A stretch of 64,000 bases of DNA from Hyphomicrobiaceae bacterium (GTDB lineage Bacteria > Pseudomonadota > Alphaproteobacteria > Rhizobiales > Hyphomicrobiaceae), in NCBI GenBank assembly GCA_021730785.1, contig JAKFWF010000014.1, forward strand, positions 1 to 64,000. The letters run 5' to 3'. The position numbers were made by a program, and so were the translations under genes. This document shows positions 25,328 to 35,212 of this stretch, piece after piece. Within the stretch, counting starts at the first letter, position 1, and each line of letters starts with the position of its first letter. Below the pieces are notes generated by a model that saw nothing but the letters and a program-made list of their open reading frames with translations, made no database searches and had not been told where the DNA came from.

Positions 25328-25886
25328 GGCCGGGTGGGATCCCTGTCTGGGTGGCCCGCACGCTTGAGCCTCGCGCCTTTGGCGTGGACGGAGGTCGGTC
25401 CGCCATGCGCGCTAACATAGCGCACATGATGGACCCCCTCTCAAGCCTCCACCAGCGCGGTGTTGGTCCCCCAAATGGCGCACTACCGAACGACGCGACG
25501 ACCACCCTTGGCGTCGTTGTCGTGGATGGCCGCCTCTGCGGCCATGACGACAAGGGAGAGTGGGCAGCAGCAAAAAGGCTCAAGCGATATCAAGTTAGCG
25601 CGTATGGGTCGGTTCGCCACAGCCGACAGGGTTTCCGGAAGTGTAATGTTGCAGTGACTTGCATCTGCCTCATACATCCCCGGTCACCGACTGATCATTG
25701 GAATTCACAACACCCACTCACTATCCGCACTTGTTGCCAATGACCATCGCATGACAATTTTTTGCGCACGCCATATTGCGCTCACTTCGTGCCGTGGCGA
25801 ATGCGAAGCTCCCATTTTGCAAAGGCTTCAGATCATCAAGGTCTGCAGCTATGGCAGGGCGGCGGCACATGGGCTAACGTTCCCCC
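25328..25886. other. 559-base non-coding region with palindromes
   Basis: An overlapping GTG-started frame (25324-25743) has no recognisable domain, and its sequence follows the palindromes, so I treat it as chance. The region includes GCGCTA-ACA-TAGCGC (about 25408-25422) and the palindrome at 25516-25552. The rest up to the SixA-like gene is featureless to me. Confidence 0.55.
25516..25552. repeat. Intergenic palindrome (rhizobial-type)
   Basis: TTGTCGTGGATGGCCGC / GCGGCCATGACGACAA with a CTCT loop gives a stem of about 16 pairs with one bulge. The GGATGGCCG...CGGCCATGAC core resembles a palindrome I recall as very common between genes in Rhizobiales genomes. Confidence 0.65.
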
Positions 25887-26423
25887 ATGCGCACGCTGAC
25901 CCTGTTCCGCCATGCCAAGTCGAGTTGGGTGCCGGCCGCACGTGGTGCGCCGCCGCTGCCCGACAAGGCGCGGCCACTGGCACCGCGGGGTGTTCGCGAT
26001 GCGCCGCGCATGGCGGCCTGGATGCTGGCCAACAAAATTGCGCCCGATCTGGTGCTCTGTTCGAGTGCGGTGCGCACGCAACAGACCCTCGACCTCGTGC
26101 GCGCGGCCCTCGGCACGGCTGGACGCGACGCGCAGATCCGGGACGATCTCTACCTCGCCGAGCCGGACCATCTGATCGAGACGCTGTGCGCGACACCAGC
26201 CGCCGTCGCCCACGTCATGCTGTTCGGCCACGATCCGGGCTTTCATGATCTGGCGAACCTGCTGGTGGGCGCTGGGCCAGCTGAGTTGCGCACTCTGCTG
26301 GCAACGAAGTTTCCGACTGCCGGCGCCGCCGTCATCGACTTCACCTTCGCGCACTGGCGCAGCCTGCGCCCTGCCATCGGCACGCTGCGTCACTTCATGG
26401 GGCCAAAGCGGCTGGCGACGTGA
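25887..26423 (+). CDS. SixA-like phosphohistidine phosphatase
   Basis: A 178-residue histidine phosphatase (phosphoglycerate mutase-like fold). The catalytic R-H pair is at residues 8-9 (LTLFRHAKSSW). Further motifs are RPLAPRGVRDAPRMAAWM, LVLCSSAVRTQQTLDLV and the second catalytic His in LFGHDPGFHDLANLL. SixA in enteric bacteria removes phosphate from the histidine of phosphocarrier proteins. The substrate here is not known. Confidence 0.9.
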   Translation: MRTLTLFRHAKSSWVPAARGAPPLPDKARPLAPRGVRDAPRMAAWMLANKIAPDLVLCSSAVRTQQTLDLVRAALGTAGRDAQIRDDLYLAEPDHLIETLCATPAAVAHVMLFGHDPGFHDLANLLVGAGPAELRTLLATKFPTAGAAVIDFTFAHWRSLRPAIGTLRHFMGPKRLAT

Positions 26424-26538
26424 CGGGTAGGGCGGCGAGGGACCTGTGTCGTGAGTAAATATTGTTCTGGCCGAGTGCCTTGGCAAGTTTGTCCTTGCGT
26501 CTCGGCAAGTCGTTTGGGATCACGGTTTGTGATCTCAA

Positions 26539-27339
26539 ATGGTGGGGGCTCGCTTGTCGGATCTTGTGTCGATCGAAACGATCCATGGTTCGATTGTCGA
26601 TTTGCGCGGACGGCCGGCCATTCTTGACAGCGATCTGGCTGCTTACTTCGACATCGAGACCAGGGTGTTGAACCAGGCCGTCAAGCGCAACGAAGACCGT
26701 TTCGCCGGCTATGCCTTCCAATTGACCGAAGCCGAGTTCGAGACTTTGAAATCACAATCTGTGACAACAGACAGTGGCCGCGGCGGCCGCCGTTCGCCGC
26801 CCTGGTTCTTCACCGAACACGGGGTCGTCATGGCGGCCACGCTCCTCAGTTCGGAACGCGCGGTGAAGGCCAGCCGCCGCATCGTCGAAGCATTCGTGAC
26901 CTTGAAGCGCGGCGCAGCCAGTACTGCGCTGGTGCCGCTCTCTCACAAGCGCGGACCCTTGACCGCACTGCGGTCCGAGTTCCTGCCGAAGCTGCGATCT
27001 CAGTTCGAAACACTGATGAACACCGAGATCAATCCCAAGCAGCGCAAGACACTGCGGGCGGAAACGGAGGAATTCATCGCCAACGGTCTCAACAGCCTGA
27101 AGGCACGTTTGAAGAAAGCCGGCCACGAGAGTGACGAAATCGAAGCGCGTGCCTTGAAGTACCTGGCCGAGGCGGAGGAAGCTCAGGCCCGTGCGGCAAC
27201 GCAACACCAGATGACCGAGAAACAGCGCATAAAGAACCAGGCCAATCAACTCCGGCTAATGATCCGAGCCGAGTTGGCAATGACCAGCGGCGAAATCTCC
27301 GATCTGCTCGAAGTTCTTGACGACCTGGGCAAAGAGTGA
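26539..27339 (+). CDS. ORF6N-domain (phage antirepressor-type) protein
   Basis: A 266-residue protein. The N-terminal half (about 12-125) is an ORF6N/KilA-N type DNA-binding domain: GRPAILDSDLAAYFDIETRVLNQAVKRN, FAGYAFQLTEAEFETL, WFFTEHGVVMAATLLSSERAV. The C-terminal half is helical, charged and probably coiled (ALKYLAEAEEAQARAATQHQ, EKQRIKNQANQLRLM). Such proteins are common in prophages and as chromosomal orphans. No phage structural genes, integrase or att-like repeats are seen nearby. It lies just upstream of trpG. Confidence 0.85.
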   Translation: MVGARLSDLVSIETIHGSIVDLRGRPAILDSDLAAYFDIETRVLNQAVKRNEDRFAGYAFQLTEAEFETLKSQSVTTDSGRGGRRSPPWFFTEHGVVMAATLLSSERAVKASRRIVEAFVTLKRGAASTALVPLSHKRGPLTALRSEFLPKLRSQFETLMNTEINPKQRKTLRAETEEFIANGLNSLKARLKKAGHESDEIEARALKYLAEAEEAQARAATQHQMTEKQRIKNQANQLRLMIRAELAMTSGEISDLLEVLDDLGKE

Positions 27340-27422
27340 CGCACCGCTTAAGCATTGGCCGCCTCTGACAGAACCTTGTAACGTCGATTGATCCGAACCT
27401 GCTCCAGATCCGGCGGCGCCCC

Positions 27423-28031
27423 ATGATCCTGCTCATCGATAACTACGACAGCTTCACCTACAATCTTGTGCACTACCTGGGCGAGTTGGGTGCCGCATGC
27501 GACGTGCATCGCAATGATCAGATCACGGTTGCGGACGCGATGAAGAAGAAGCCGCAGGCGATCGTGCTGTCGCCGGGGCCGTGTACGCCCAATGACGCCG
27601 GCATTTGCCTCGACCTGATTGCGGCGGCGCGACAGAGCCAGATGCCGCTGCTCGGCGTGTGCCTCGGCCACCAGGCGATCGGCCAGGCGTGCGGCGGCAA
27701 GGTGCTGCGCGCGGCCCTGCCGATGCACGGCAAGCTGTCGACGATCCGCCACGACAATCGCGGCCTGTTCGCTGGCCTGCCCGGCAAAATCGAGGTCACC
27801 CGCTATCACTCGCTGATCGTCGAACGCGCCACGCTGCCGGCCGAACTGGAAGTGACCGCGGAAACCAGCGACGGCATCATCATGGGCCTGCAGCACCGGA
27901 CGCTGCCGCTGCACGGCGTGCAGTTCCATCCCGAAAGCATCGCCTCCGAGCATGGTCACGACATGTTGGCGAACTTCCTCAAGCTCGCGGGATTGTCGCC
28001 CCAGCGCCGCAACGCCCCGAAGGCTGCCTGA
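27423..28031 (+). CDS. trpG: Anthranilate synthase component II (glutamine amidotransferase)
   Basis: TrpG releases ammonia from glutamine for anthranilate synthesis (TrpE partner), or for aminodeoxychorismate when acting as PabA. Its 202 residues show the class I amidotransferase triad: the nucleophile Cys in [12 protein letters not shown], and His/Glu in [11 protein letters not shown]. Other family markers are [18 protein letters not shown] and [13 protein letters not shown]. It is followed by trpD after two bases; trpE is not in the window. Confidence 0.95.
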   Translation: MILLIDNYDSFTYNLVHYLGELGAACDVHRNDQITVADAMKKKPQAIVLSPGPCTPNDAGICLDLIAAARQSQMPLLGVCLGHQAIGQACGGKVLRAALPMHGKLSTIRHDNRGLFAGLPGKIEVTRYHSLIVERATLPAELEVTAETSDGIIMGLQHRTLPLHGVQFHPESIASEHGHDMLANFLKLAGLSPQRRNAPKAA

Positions 28032-28033
28032 CG

Positions 28034-29059
28034 ATGCCCGCACAGACGCTCAAAACCCTGATCCAGAAGGTCTCGACCGGGGCGACGCTCAGCACGGCTG
28101 AGATGCGCACCGCTCTCGAAATCATGACCGACGGGCACGCGTCGCCGGCCCAGATGGGCGCCTGCCTGATGGCGCTCAGGGTGCGCGGCGAGACGGTCGA
28201 GGAGATCACGGGTGCGGCGCAGATGGCACGCGCGCGCATGAACCGGGTCACGGCGCCGGCCGGCGCGGTCGACATCGTGGGCACGGGCGGCGACAGCCAC
28301 GGCACCTATAACGTGTCGACGTGCGCCTCGTTGGTGGCGGCCGGTGCCGGCCTGAAGATCGCCAAGCATGGCAACCGCTCGGTGTCGTCGATCTCGGGCG
28401 CGTCAGATGTGCTGGCGGCCCTCGGCGTGAAGCTCGACGTGGCGCCTGGTGTGATCGAGCGCGCCATCGCGGAGGCCAACGTCGGCTTCATGTGGGCGCC
28501 CATGCACCATCCGGCGTTCAAGCACTGGGCGCCGGTGCGCGCCGATCTCGGCATCCGCACGCTGTTCAACCTGCTGGGACCGATTTCCAATCCGGCCGGC
28601 GTGACGCGACAGGTGGTCGGCGTGTTTTCCTGGCACTGGGTGGAGCCGATCGCGCAGGTGCTGCTCAACCTCGGCGCCGAGCATGTGTGGGTGGTGCACG
28701 GCCACGACGGCCTCGACGAATTGACCACCACCGGGTCGACCGACGTCGCCGAGGTGAAGGATGGTCGCATCCGCGTGTTCGAGGTCACGCCGGCCGATGC
28801 AGGCTTGCCGCCGGCCAAGCTCTCCGAACTGAAGGGGGGCGATGCGGCGACTAATGCGCAGGCGATCCGCGACGTGCTGTCCGGCCGCAAAGGCCCGTTC
28901 CGCGATATCGTGCTGTTGAATGCGGCGGCAGCGCTCATCGTCGGCGGCCGCACGGAAACCCTGACCGAGGGCGTCGCCATTGCCGCGCGCTCGATCGACA
29001 GCGGGGCAGCGAAAACCGCGCTCGACCGCCTCATTGCCATCACCAACGGGGCCACCTGA
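28034..29059 (+). CDS. trpD: Anthranilate phosphoribosyltransferase
   Basis: TrpD transfers the phosphoribosyl group of PRPP to anthranilate in tryptophan synthesis. Its 341 residues carry the PRPP-binding [36 protein letters not shown], and [32 protein letters not shown] segments. ATG 28034 is chosen because it follows trpG by two bases and matches the family N-terminus. trpC, which often follows in alphaproteobacteria, is replaced here by a CoA transferase gene. Confidence 0.95.
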   Translation: MPAQTLKTLIQKVSTGATLSTAEMRTALEIMTDGHASPAQMGACLMALRVRGETVEEITGAAQMARARMNRVTAPAGAVDIVGTGGDSHGTYNVSTCASLVAAGAGLKIAKHGNRSVSSISGASDVLAALGVKLDVAPGVIERAIAEANVGFMWAPMHHPAFKHWAPVRADLGIRTLFNLLGPISNPAGVTRQVVGVFSWHWVEPIAQVLLNLGAEHVWVVHGHDGLDELTTTGSTDVAEVKDGRIRVFEVTPADAGLPPAKLSELKGGDAATNAQAIRDVLSGRKGPFRDIVLLNAAAALIVGGRTETLTEGVAIAARSIDSGAAKTALDRLIAITNGAT

Positions 29060-29062
29060 GCC

Positions 29063-30208
29063 ATGTCGCACGCAAAGCCGCTTGCCGGCCTTCTGGTGGT
29101 CTCCCTCGAACAGGCAGTCGCGGCGCCCATGGCGAGCCGCCGACTGGCGGACGCAGGGGCCCGCGTCATCAAGCTGGAACGGCCCGAGGGCGACTTCGCA
29201 CGCGGCTATGATCAGGTCGCGCAGGGGCAGAGTTCCTATTTCGTCTGGCTCAATCGTGGCAAGGAAAGTGTCTGTGTCGATCTAACGAACGCGGATGATC
29301 TGGTGCTGTTCGAGGCGCTACTCGCCAAGGCCGACGTGTTCATCCAGAACCTGAAGCCCGGTGCGCTCGCCCGCCTCGGCTTTCCCTTCGAGCGGCTGCG
29401 CACGCGCTTTCCGCGCCTCATCATCTGCTCGATCTCGGGCTACGGCGAAAGCGGTCCCTACGCTGCTCGCAAGGCCTATGACCTCCTGATCCAGACCGAG
29501 GCCGGGTTGGCCGCTGTGACCGGCGGACCCGCGGCGCCGGGCCGCGTCGGCGTCTCGATCGTCGATCTGTCGACCGGGCAGAACGCCTACGCCGCGATCC
29601 TCGAAGCGCTGATCGCGCGCGGCCAGACGAGTGAGGGCTGCGACATCCGCGTGTCGATGTTCGATACGGTGGCCGAGTGGATGGCGGTGCCGTTGCTGCA
29701 CGCGGCCGCCGGCAAGCCGCCGGCACGGATGGGCCTCGCCCACCCCTCGTTGTCGCCCTACGGAGTGTTCGAAACCCGCGATGGCGTCGCGATCCTGATC
29801 AGCATCCAGAACGACCGTGAATGGGCGATCTTCTGTCGCGTCGTACTGAAACAGCCGGATCTGGCGACCGACCCACGGTTCGCAACCACGGTCGCCCGCC
29901 TCGCCAACCGTGTTGAGACCGACGGGTTGGTCACCACCTGTTTCGGCGCCAGATCTGCGGCCGAGGTGATCGCGCTGCTCGATGCCGGCGACATCGCCTA
30001 TGGCCGGGTCAGTGACATGGCGACGCTGAGCGCCCACCCGCATCTGCGGCTCGCCGATACCGCGACGCCGTTCGGGGTCGTCAAATTGCCCGAGCCTGCC
30101 GCCCAGGTGCAGGACGCAGTCCGCAGCTTCGGCCCGGTGCCGGCGCTCGGCCAGCACGATGCCGCCATCCGCGCCGAGTTCGGCAGCAAAGTGCGCAGCA
30201 GGACTTGA
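29063..30208 (+). CDS. CaiB/BaiF family CoA transferase
   Basis: A 381-residue class III CoA transferase. Family motifs include [83 protein letters not shown] and [18 protein letters not shown]. Such enzymes move CoA between organic acids. It starts three bases after trpD, so it may be co-transcribed, but no link with tryptophan synthesis is known to me. It may belong with the aldehyde dehydrogenase gene downstream. Confidence 0.9.
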   Translation: MSHAKPLAGLLVVSLEQAVAAPMASRRLADAGARVIKLERPEGDFARGYDQVAQGQSSYFVWLNRGKESVCVDLTNADDLVLFEALLAKADVFIQNLKPGALARLGFPFERLRTRFPRLIICSISGYGESGPYAARKAYDLLIQTEAGLAAVTGGPAAPGRVGVSIVDLSTGQNAYAAILEALIARGQTSEGCDIRVSMFDTVAEWMAVPLLHAAAGKPPARMGLAHPSLSPYGVFETRDGVAILISIQNDREWAIFCRVVLKQPDLATDPRFATTVARLANRVETDGLVTTCFGARSAAEVIALLDAGDIAYGRVSDMATLSAHPHLRLADTATPFGVVKLPEPAAQVQDAVRSFGPVPALGQHDAAIRAEFGSKVRSRT

Positions 30209-30353
30209 GCCGGGCCGTGCCGGTCGACGCGTGACGCCAAAGGAATGGCAACCGTTGGTTTGCTGGGGGCATCGGCGCAACCAACATTCCCGCTGTATTG
30301 CGTGTGCCGCCGGGTGTATCTGTGGCGCTTGCCGTCGTCAGGATCATGCCGCC

Positions 30354-31850
30354 ATGCCGAAATCGTCGCCCCAGCGCACTGCCCCAACCATCCCCGCGCC
30401 CGCCTTGCCGGTCAAGCGCCACGAGCAGATGCGCATCGCCGGCAAACTCGTCGATGCCGATGCGCGTGTCGAGGTGCGCAATCCTTTTACGAACGAGGTG
30501 GTGGCAAGCGTGCCGGCAGCGGACCCGCGCCAGGTCGCCGACGCCTTCAAGATCGGGCACGCCTACAAATCGAAGCTGACGAAGTTCGACCGCCAGAAAA
30601 TCCTCATGCGCACGGCCGAGATCCTGGCCCGGCGCCGCGAAGAGATCGCTCTGCTGATCACGGCTGAATCGGGGCTGTGCCTGAAGGACAGCCTCTACGA
30701 GGTTGGCCGCGCCTACGACGTCTATTCGCTGGCCGGACAACTCGCCATCCGCGACGATTCGGAGGTGTACTCCTGCGATATCACGCCGCACGGCAAGCCG
30801 CGCCGCATTTATACGTCGCGCGGGCCGGTGCTTGGCTGCATTGCGGCGATCACGCCGTTCAACCATCCCTTGAACATGATCAGCCACAAGATCGCACCGT
30901 CGATCGCCATGAACAACCGGATGGTTGCGAAGCCGACCGAGCTGACGCCGTTGACCGCGCTGGTGCTGGCCGACATTCTTTACGAAGCCGGCCTGCCGCC
31001 CGAAATGCTGTCGATCGTCACCGGCAATCCGCGCACCATGGGTGATGCGATGATCACCGATCCACGTGCCGACGTGGTCACCTTCACCGGCTCCGTGAAG
31101 GTCGGCAAGTACATCGCCGACAAGGCTGGCTACAAGCGTCTCGTGCTCGAACTCGGCGGCAACGACCCGCTGATCGTCATGGACGATCTGTCCGACAGCG
31201 AACTTGCCCAGGCGGCCGAACTCGCGGTGCAGGGCGCGACCAAGAATTCCGGCCAGCGTTGCACAGCAGTGAAACGTATTCTCGTCGTCGAGAAGGTCGC
31301 CGACAAGTTCGTCGAACTGGTGCTGGCCAAGGCGAAAAAGCTCAAGTGCGGCGATCCGATGGACCCTACGACCGACGTCGGCACGGTGATCCACGAGGCC
31401 GCGGCGAAGTCGTTCGAGGCGCGCGTGAATGACGCGCTGTCGAAAGGCGCAAAGCTGCTGCTTGGCAACGACCGGCGCGGCGCGCTGTTCCCGGTCACCG
31501 TGGTCGACCACGTGCCCTATGATTGCGAACTTGTGCGCGAAGAGACGTTCGGGCCGGTGGTGCCGATCATCCGTGTGCCAGCCGACATCGACGCGATCAT
31601 CAAAATCGCCAATTCGACCGCATTCGGCCTGTCGTCCGGCATCTGCACCAACCGGCTCGACACGATCACGCGGTTCATCAACGGCCTCGACGTCGGCACC
31701 GTCAACGTGTGGGAAGTGCCGGGCTATCGCATCGAGATGAGCCCGTTCGGCGGCATCAAGGATTCAGGCCTCGGCTACAAGGAAGGCGTGTGGGAAGCGA
31801 TGAAGAGCTATTCCAACGTCAAGACCTACTCGCTGCCCTGGCCGGTGTGA
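30354..31850 (+). CDS. phnY: Phosphonoacetaldehyde dehydrogenase-like aldehyde dehydrogenase
   Basis: A 498-residue NAD(P)-dependent aldehyde dehydrogenase. The catalytic Cys is in [14 protein letters not shown] and the general-base Glu in [11 protein letters not shown]. The N-terminal segment with [47 protein letters not shown] and the ending [31 protein letters not shown] follow the PhnY family, which oxidises phosphonoacetaldehyde to phosphonoacetate. Neither PhnW nor PhnA is in the window, so the assignment rests on sequence alone. ATG 30354 gives the family length. Position relative to the upstream CoA transferase suggests co-regulation but not coupling. Confidence 0.78.
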   Translation: MPKSSPQRTAPTIPAPALPVKRHEQMRIAGKLVDADARVEVRNPFTNEVVASVPAADPRQVADAFKIGHAYKSKLTKFDRQKILMRTAEILARRREEIALLITAESGLCLKDSLYEVGRAYDVYSLAGQLAIRDDSEVYSCDITPHGKPRRIYTSRGPVLGCIAAITPFNHPLNMISHKIAPSIAMNNRMVAKPTELTPLTALVLADILYEAGLPPEMLSIVTGNPRTMGDAMITDPRADVVTFTGSVKVGKYIADKAGYKRLVLELGGNDPLIVMDDLSDSELAQAAELAVQGATKNSGQRCTAVKRILVVEKVADKFVELVLAKAKKLKCGDPMDPTTDVGTVIHEAAAKSFEARVNDALSKGAKLLLGNDRRGALFPVTVVDHVPYDCELVREETFGPVVPIIRVPADIDAIIKIANSTAFGLSSGICTNRLDTITRFINGLDVGTVNVWEVPGYRIEMSPFGGIKDSGLGYKEGVWEAMKSYSNVKTYSLPWPV

Positions 31851-31902
31851 CGGTACGTTGCAACCACGTGCCAAGGCATATGGTTCGCACCGGACGGTGC
31901 CT

Positions 31903-32250
31903 TCACTGCCGCCCACGAAACTGCAGCGCGATCAGCGCGGCTTTCATCGGCCGCAGCATGCCGAGCGCGAACACCAACGTCACCGGCGCCCAGATCGCAT
32001 GCACCCACCAGGGTGGACCGGCCTTGAATTCCAGAATGAGCGCGGCACCCAGCATCAGAAAGCCGAGCAGCATGATGGCGAATACCGCCGGTCCATCGCC
32101 GCTGTCGGAGAAGGCGTAGTCGAGGCCGCAGGCCGCGCACTTGGGCGCCAGATCGAGCGACCACCAGTTGGTGAACAACGCGCCGTCGCCGCAACGGGGG
32201 CAGACGCACCTGAGGCCGGCGCTCATGGGGGATGGAGGCTGACTGCTCAT
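31903..32250 (-). CDS. DUF983 membrane protein of the cox cluster
   Basis: A 115-residue protein. The N-terminus has a zinc-ribbon-like set of cysteines (CVCPRCGDGALF and CAACGLDYAF), followed by two membrane helices (FAIMLLGFLMLGAALILEF and IWAPVTLVFALGMLRP). DUF983 proteins regularly sit next to ctaE/surf1 in alphaproteobacterial oxidase clusters; their function is unknown. The start at 32250 is favoured by AGGGGCAG upstream. It ends the minus-strand cox operon here; surf1, normally next, is not present. Confidence 0.88.
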   Translation of the reverse strand: MSSQPPSPMSAGLRCVCPRCGDGALFTNWWSLDLAPKCAACGLDYAFSDSGDGPAVFAIMLLGFLMLGAALILEFKAGPPWWVHAIWAPVTLVFALGMLRPMKAALIALQFRGRQ

Positions 32251-32377
32251 TGTGCCGTCTGCCCCTTGCTTGTCGCATCTGCCTCCGCTTCGCGGAGCCG
32301 GCCCGACGCGAGGGAGCACCTTGATTTCCTGCGCGCGGCGGCCGGCTCGCGGAACGCGTGTCGCCGCGCGCCATTAA

Positions 32378-33307
32378 TCAGTGTACGGCCGCTCCGCCGT
32401 GACCGGCGCCCCACACGTAGATGCAGGCGAACAGGAACAGCCAGACCACGTCGACGAAATGCCAGTACCAGGCGGCGGCCTCGAAGCCGAAATGCTGCTG
32501 CGGCGAGAAGTGGCCCCGCAGCGCGCGGATCAGGCAGACTGCCAGGAAAATCGTGCCGATCAGCACGTGCATGCCGTGGAAGCCGGTCGCCATGAAGAAG
32601 GCCGAGCCGTAGATGTGGCCGCCGAAACTGAAATTGGCGTGGCCATACTCGAAGACCTGGCAGGCGGTGAACAGCATGCCGAGTATGACGGTGAGCGACA
32701 GGCCGGCAATGAGGCCTTTGCGATTGCCTTCGAGCAGGGCGTGGTGGGCCCATGTCACCGTGGTGCCCGACAACAGCAGGATCAGCGTGTTGACCATTGG
32801 CAGGCCCCAGGGATCGAACGTGCCCTTGAAGAAGCCGCCGTCCGTCTTGCCTGGTACCGGTGGCCAGACGCCACCTGTCAGATGCTGGCGATCGACCATG
32901 CCGACGGTATCCTTCACGTTGTCGATCGTGAAGGTGCCGCCGGGAAACAGCGACACGTCGAAGTAGGCCCAGAACCACGCGACGAAGAACATCACTTCGG
33001 AGGCGATGAACATGATCATGCCGTAGCGCAAGTGCAGGGCAACGACCGGCGTGTGATCGCCCTTGTGGGCTTCGCGCACCACATCGCGCCACCAGAAATA
33101 CGATACTGCCACCACTGCCGCAAAGCCGGCCAGGAACAGGCCCGGGCCCTTCAGCCCGAACAGGCCTTCGCCGCCGTGGAACGCGGTCGAGCGCATCCAC
33201 ACCACTGCGCCGATCGCCATCAAGAGTGCCCCGATCGACGCGAGGATCGGCCACGGGCTCGGATCGACGAGGTGGTAGTCGTGGTTCTTGGCGTGATGGT
33301 CGGACAT
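32378..33307 (-). CDS. ctaE: Cytochrome c oxidase subunit III
   Basis: A 309-residue integral membrane subunit of the aa3-type oxidase, with seven predicted helices. Typical segments include [13 protein letters not shown] at the N-terminus, [41 protein letters not shown] and [16 protein letters not shown]. The subunit stabilises subunit I and shapes the proton/oxygen paths. It lies between ctaG and the DUF983 gene. Confidence 0.97.
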   Translation of the reverse strand: MSDHHAKNHDYHLVDPSPWPILASIGALLMAIGAVVWMRSTAFHGGEGLFGLKGPGLFLAGFAAVVAVSYFWWRDVVREAHKGDHTPVVALHLRYGMIMFIASEVMFFVAWFWAYFDVSLFPGGTFTIDNVKDTVGMVDRQHLTGGVWPPVPGKTDGGFFKGTFDPWGLPMVNTLILLLSGTTVTWAHHALLEGNRKGLIAGLSLTVILGMLFTACQVFEYGHANFSFGGHIYGSAFFMATGFHGMHVLIGTIFLAVCLIRALRGHFSPQQHFGFEAAAWYWHFVDVVWLFLFACIYVWGAGHGGAAVH

Positions 33308-33372
33308 GGTCGTCTCCGTCTAGTCGTAGTGCTGGGGCGGCAGTTGCCGCCAGTTTCAAAGTTTGATCGGCT

Positions 33373-33996
33373 TTATCCGCCCTTTGGCGGCGCAGTTGCC
33401 GGGGAGGCAGGCGCCGCACTGACCTTCGGCTGGTCCACGGGAAAGAACGTATAGGACAACGTGATCAGGCCGATGTGGCGCGCGTCCCTGTCCTTGACCA
33501 TTTCGGGGTCGACAAAGAACTGCACTGGCATGTCGATCGACTGGCCGGGCTCCAAGCGCTGCTCGGTGAAGCAGAAGCAGGCGAGCTTGTTGAAATAGAC
33601 GCCAGTCTGGTCGGGGGTGACGTTGAAACTCGCGGTGCCGACGATCGCCTTGTTCGACGTATTGGTCGCACGATAGTGGGCGAGCGATGTTTCGCCGAAG
33701 CGCACGGTTTGCTGCGCTATGATCGGCTCCACGGTCCAGGCGAGGCCGGGGCTCACCGTCGCGTCGAAGCGCACTGTGATGGTGCGATCGAGGATGATGT
33801 CGGACGGCTTTACAGCTTTCTGCGTGGTGCCGGCGAAGCCCGTGACCTGGCAGAAGATGCGGTACAACGGCACCGAGGCGAACGCGAGCAGCAGCATGGC
33901 GGCAGCACCCAATGCGGCCCACGTGCCAACGCGGCGATGCCGGCCGGCCAGCGCGGCGGCGGCTTCCTCGCGCTGTGATGTCGCCGTGTCGGCCAT
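33373..33996 (-). CDS. ctaG: Cytochrome c oxidase assembly protein CtaG (Cox11)
   Basis: CtaG/Cox11 delivers copper to the CuB site of subunit I. The 207-residue product has one N-terminal membrane helix (VGTWAALGAAAMLLLAFASVPLYRIFCQ) and a periplasmic domain. The copper-binding FNKLACFCFTEQ motif (CxC) is present, along with YTFFPVDQPK. The start at 33996 is chosen for the family length; a longer frame upstream is read through the preceding gene. It sits between the small CoxF-like gene and ctaE. Confidence 0.95.
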   Translation of the reverse strand: MADTATSQREEAAAALAGRHRRVGTWAALGAAAMLLLAFASVPLYRIFCQVTGFAGTTQKAVKPSDIILDRTITVRFDATVSPGLAWTVEPIIAQQTVRFGETSLAHYRATNTSNKAIVGTASFNVTPDQTGVYFNKLACFCFTEQRLEPGQSIDMPVQFFVDPEMVKDRDARHIGLITLSYTFFPVDQPKVSAAPASPATAPPKGG

Positions 33997-34001
33997 GTCG
34001 G

Positions 34002-34163
34002 TCAGATCGCCCGGTTGAGCACGTTGCCGCCCATGCGCACGATGGTCGCGGCATAGAACAGAGCGACGAGGACGAGCAGCATCAGGGCGATGGCGATCGA
34101 GCGCAAGCGCCGCTGGCGCAGCCACTCCGCGCTGGGCTTCTCGCCTTCCTCCTGCTTGTCCAT
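34002..34163 (-). CDS. Small cytochrome oxidase-cluster membrane protein (CoxF-like)
   Basis: A 53-residue protein: a charged cytoplasmic N-terminus (MDKQEEGEKPSAEWLRQRRL) and one membrane helix (SIAIALMLLVLVALFYAAT) ending IVRMGGNVLNRAI. A small protein of this shape, sometimes called CoxF, normally lies between ctaB and ctaG in alphaproteobacteria. ATG 34163 is favoured by a GGAG motif; a GTG at 34187 would overlap the end of ctaB by eight bases. Function unknown. Confidence 0.8.
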   Translation of the reverse strand: MDKQEEGEKPSAEWLRQRRLRSIAIALMLLVLVALFYAATIVRMGGNVLNRAI

Positions 34164-34179
34164 CGCGCGCTCCAAGGGC

Positions 34180-35121
34180 TCACCCACCCGTCACGATGCG
34201 CACGGTGTGCTCGGCCAGCAGCACCAGGAACAGCGCGAACAGATAGAGGATCGAGAAGCCGAACAGGCGGCGCGCGGCGGCGTCGCTTTCACGGTCATCG
34301 CCGGCAATCTGGAACAGCTGCCACGCGTACCAGACGAAGATGCCGCCGCACACGGTCGATGTCGCGAGATAGGCCAAACCGCCAAGGCCGACGAAATAGG
34401 GCGCAATGCCAAGCGGGGCGAGGGCGAGCGAATAGAGCAAGATCTGCTTCTTGGTCGATGCGGGACCCGCGACGTTCGGCATCATCGGCACGCCAACGCG
34501 GTCGTAGTCGCGCATGCGGTACAGCGCGAGCGCCCAGAAGTGCGGCGGCGTCCACACGAAGATGATCAAGAACAGCAGCAAACTCTCGATGCTCACGGAA
34601 CCGGTGACCGCGGCCCAGCCGACCATGGGCGGGAAGGCGCCGGCAGCGCCGCCGATCACGATGTTCTGCGGTGTGCGCCGCTTCAACCACATGGTGTAGA
34701 CGACGACGTAGAACAGGATGGTGAAGGCGAGAAACGCGCCGGCCGCATAGTTCACCAGCAGGCCAAGGGTGAGCACGGCGAACACCGACATCACCGTGCC
34801 AAAGGCGAAGGCCTCTTCGGCGCTGATGCGGCCGCGGGGGATGGGGCGGGCGGCCGTGCGTGCCATGCGCGCGTCGATGTCGGCGTCATACCACATGTTG
34901 AGCGCGCCCGATGCCCCGGCACCGACCGCGATGGCCAGCAGCGCAATGGCGCCCAGAACGGGGTGGATGTGGCCGGGCGCCGCCAAGATCCCGACTAGCG
35001 CGGTCAGGATGACGAGCGACATCACCCGCGGCTTCATCAGCGAGAAATAATCGCCGACGGTGCCGCCGACGAGGTCGGCGGTCGGCAGGCTTGCGCTCGG
35101 GATCTGGGTCGTGTCGGTCAA
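34180..35121 (-). CDS. ctaB: Protoheme IX farnesyltransferase (heme O synthase)
   Basis: CtaB converts heme B to heme O by adding a farnesyl group, the first step of heme A synthesis. The 313-residue protein has multiple helices and the prenyltransferase motifs [23 protein letters not shown]-type (NxxxDxxxD) and [15 protein letters not shown]. It is in the oxidase cluster between ctaD and ctaG. A stable hairpin separates it from ctaD. Confidence 0.97.
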   Translation of the reverse strand: MTDTTQIPSASLPTADLVGGTVGDYFSLMKPRVMSLVILTALVGILAAPGHIHPVLGAIALLAIAVGAGASGALNMWYDADIDARMARTAARPIPRGRISAEEAFAFGTVMSVFAVLTLGLLVNYAAGAFLAFTILFYVVVYTMWLKRRTPQNIVIGGAAGAFPPMVGWAAVTGSVSIESLLLFLIIFVWTPPHFWALALYRMRDYDRVGVPMMPNVAGPASTKKQILLYSLALAPLGIAPYFVGLGGLAYLATSTVCGGIFVWYAWQLFQIAGDDRESDAAARRLFGFSILYLFALFLVLLAEHTVRIVTGG

Positions 35122-35176
35122 AGGGTCACCGTCGAAAATAGCGCAGCCGAACGGGCGGCGGTATGCTGGAAATGGT

Positions 35177-35199
35177 CCGGGCTGGTCGAGCCAGCCCGG
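35177..35199 (-). terminator. Perfect hairpin between ctaD and ctaB
   Basis: CCGGGCTGG, loop of five bases, CCAGCCCGG: a nine-pair GC-rich stem lying 14 bases after the ctaD stop. No T tract follows on the minus strand, so it may be an mRNA-stabilising element or partial terminator instead of a full one. Confidence 0.5.
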
Positions 35200-35212
35200 T
35201 TCATTGTTTCAG

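Noticed and set aside
25324-25743. 139-codon plus-strand frame overlapping the ATPase stop
   Set aside because: It is composed largely of the two palindromes and has no conserved segment, so coding is unlikely, though the GTGA overlap looks superficially operonic.
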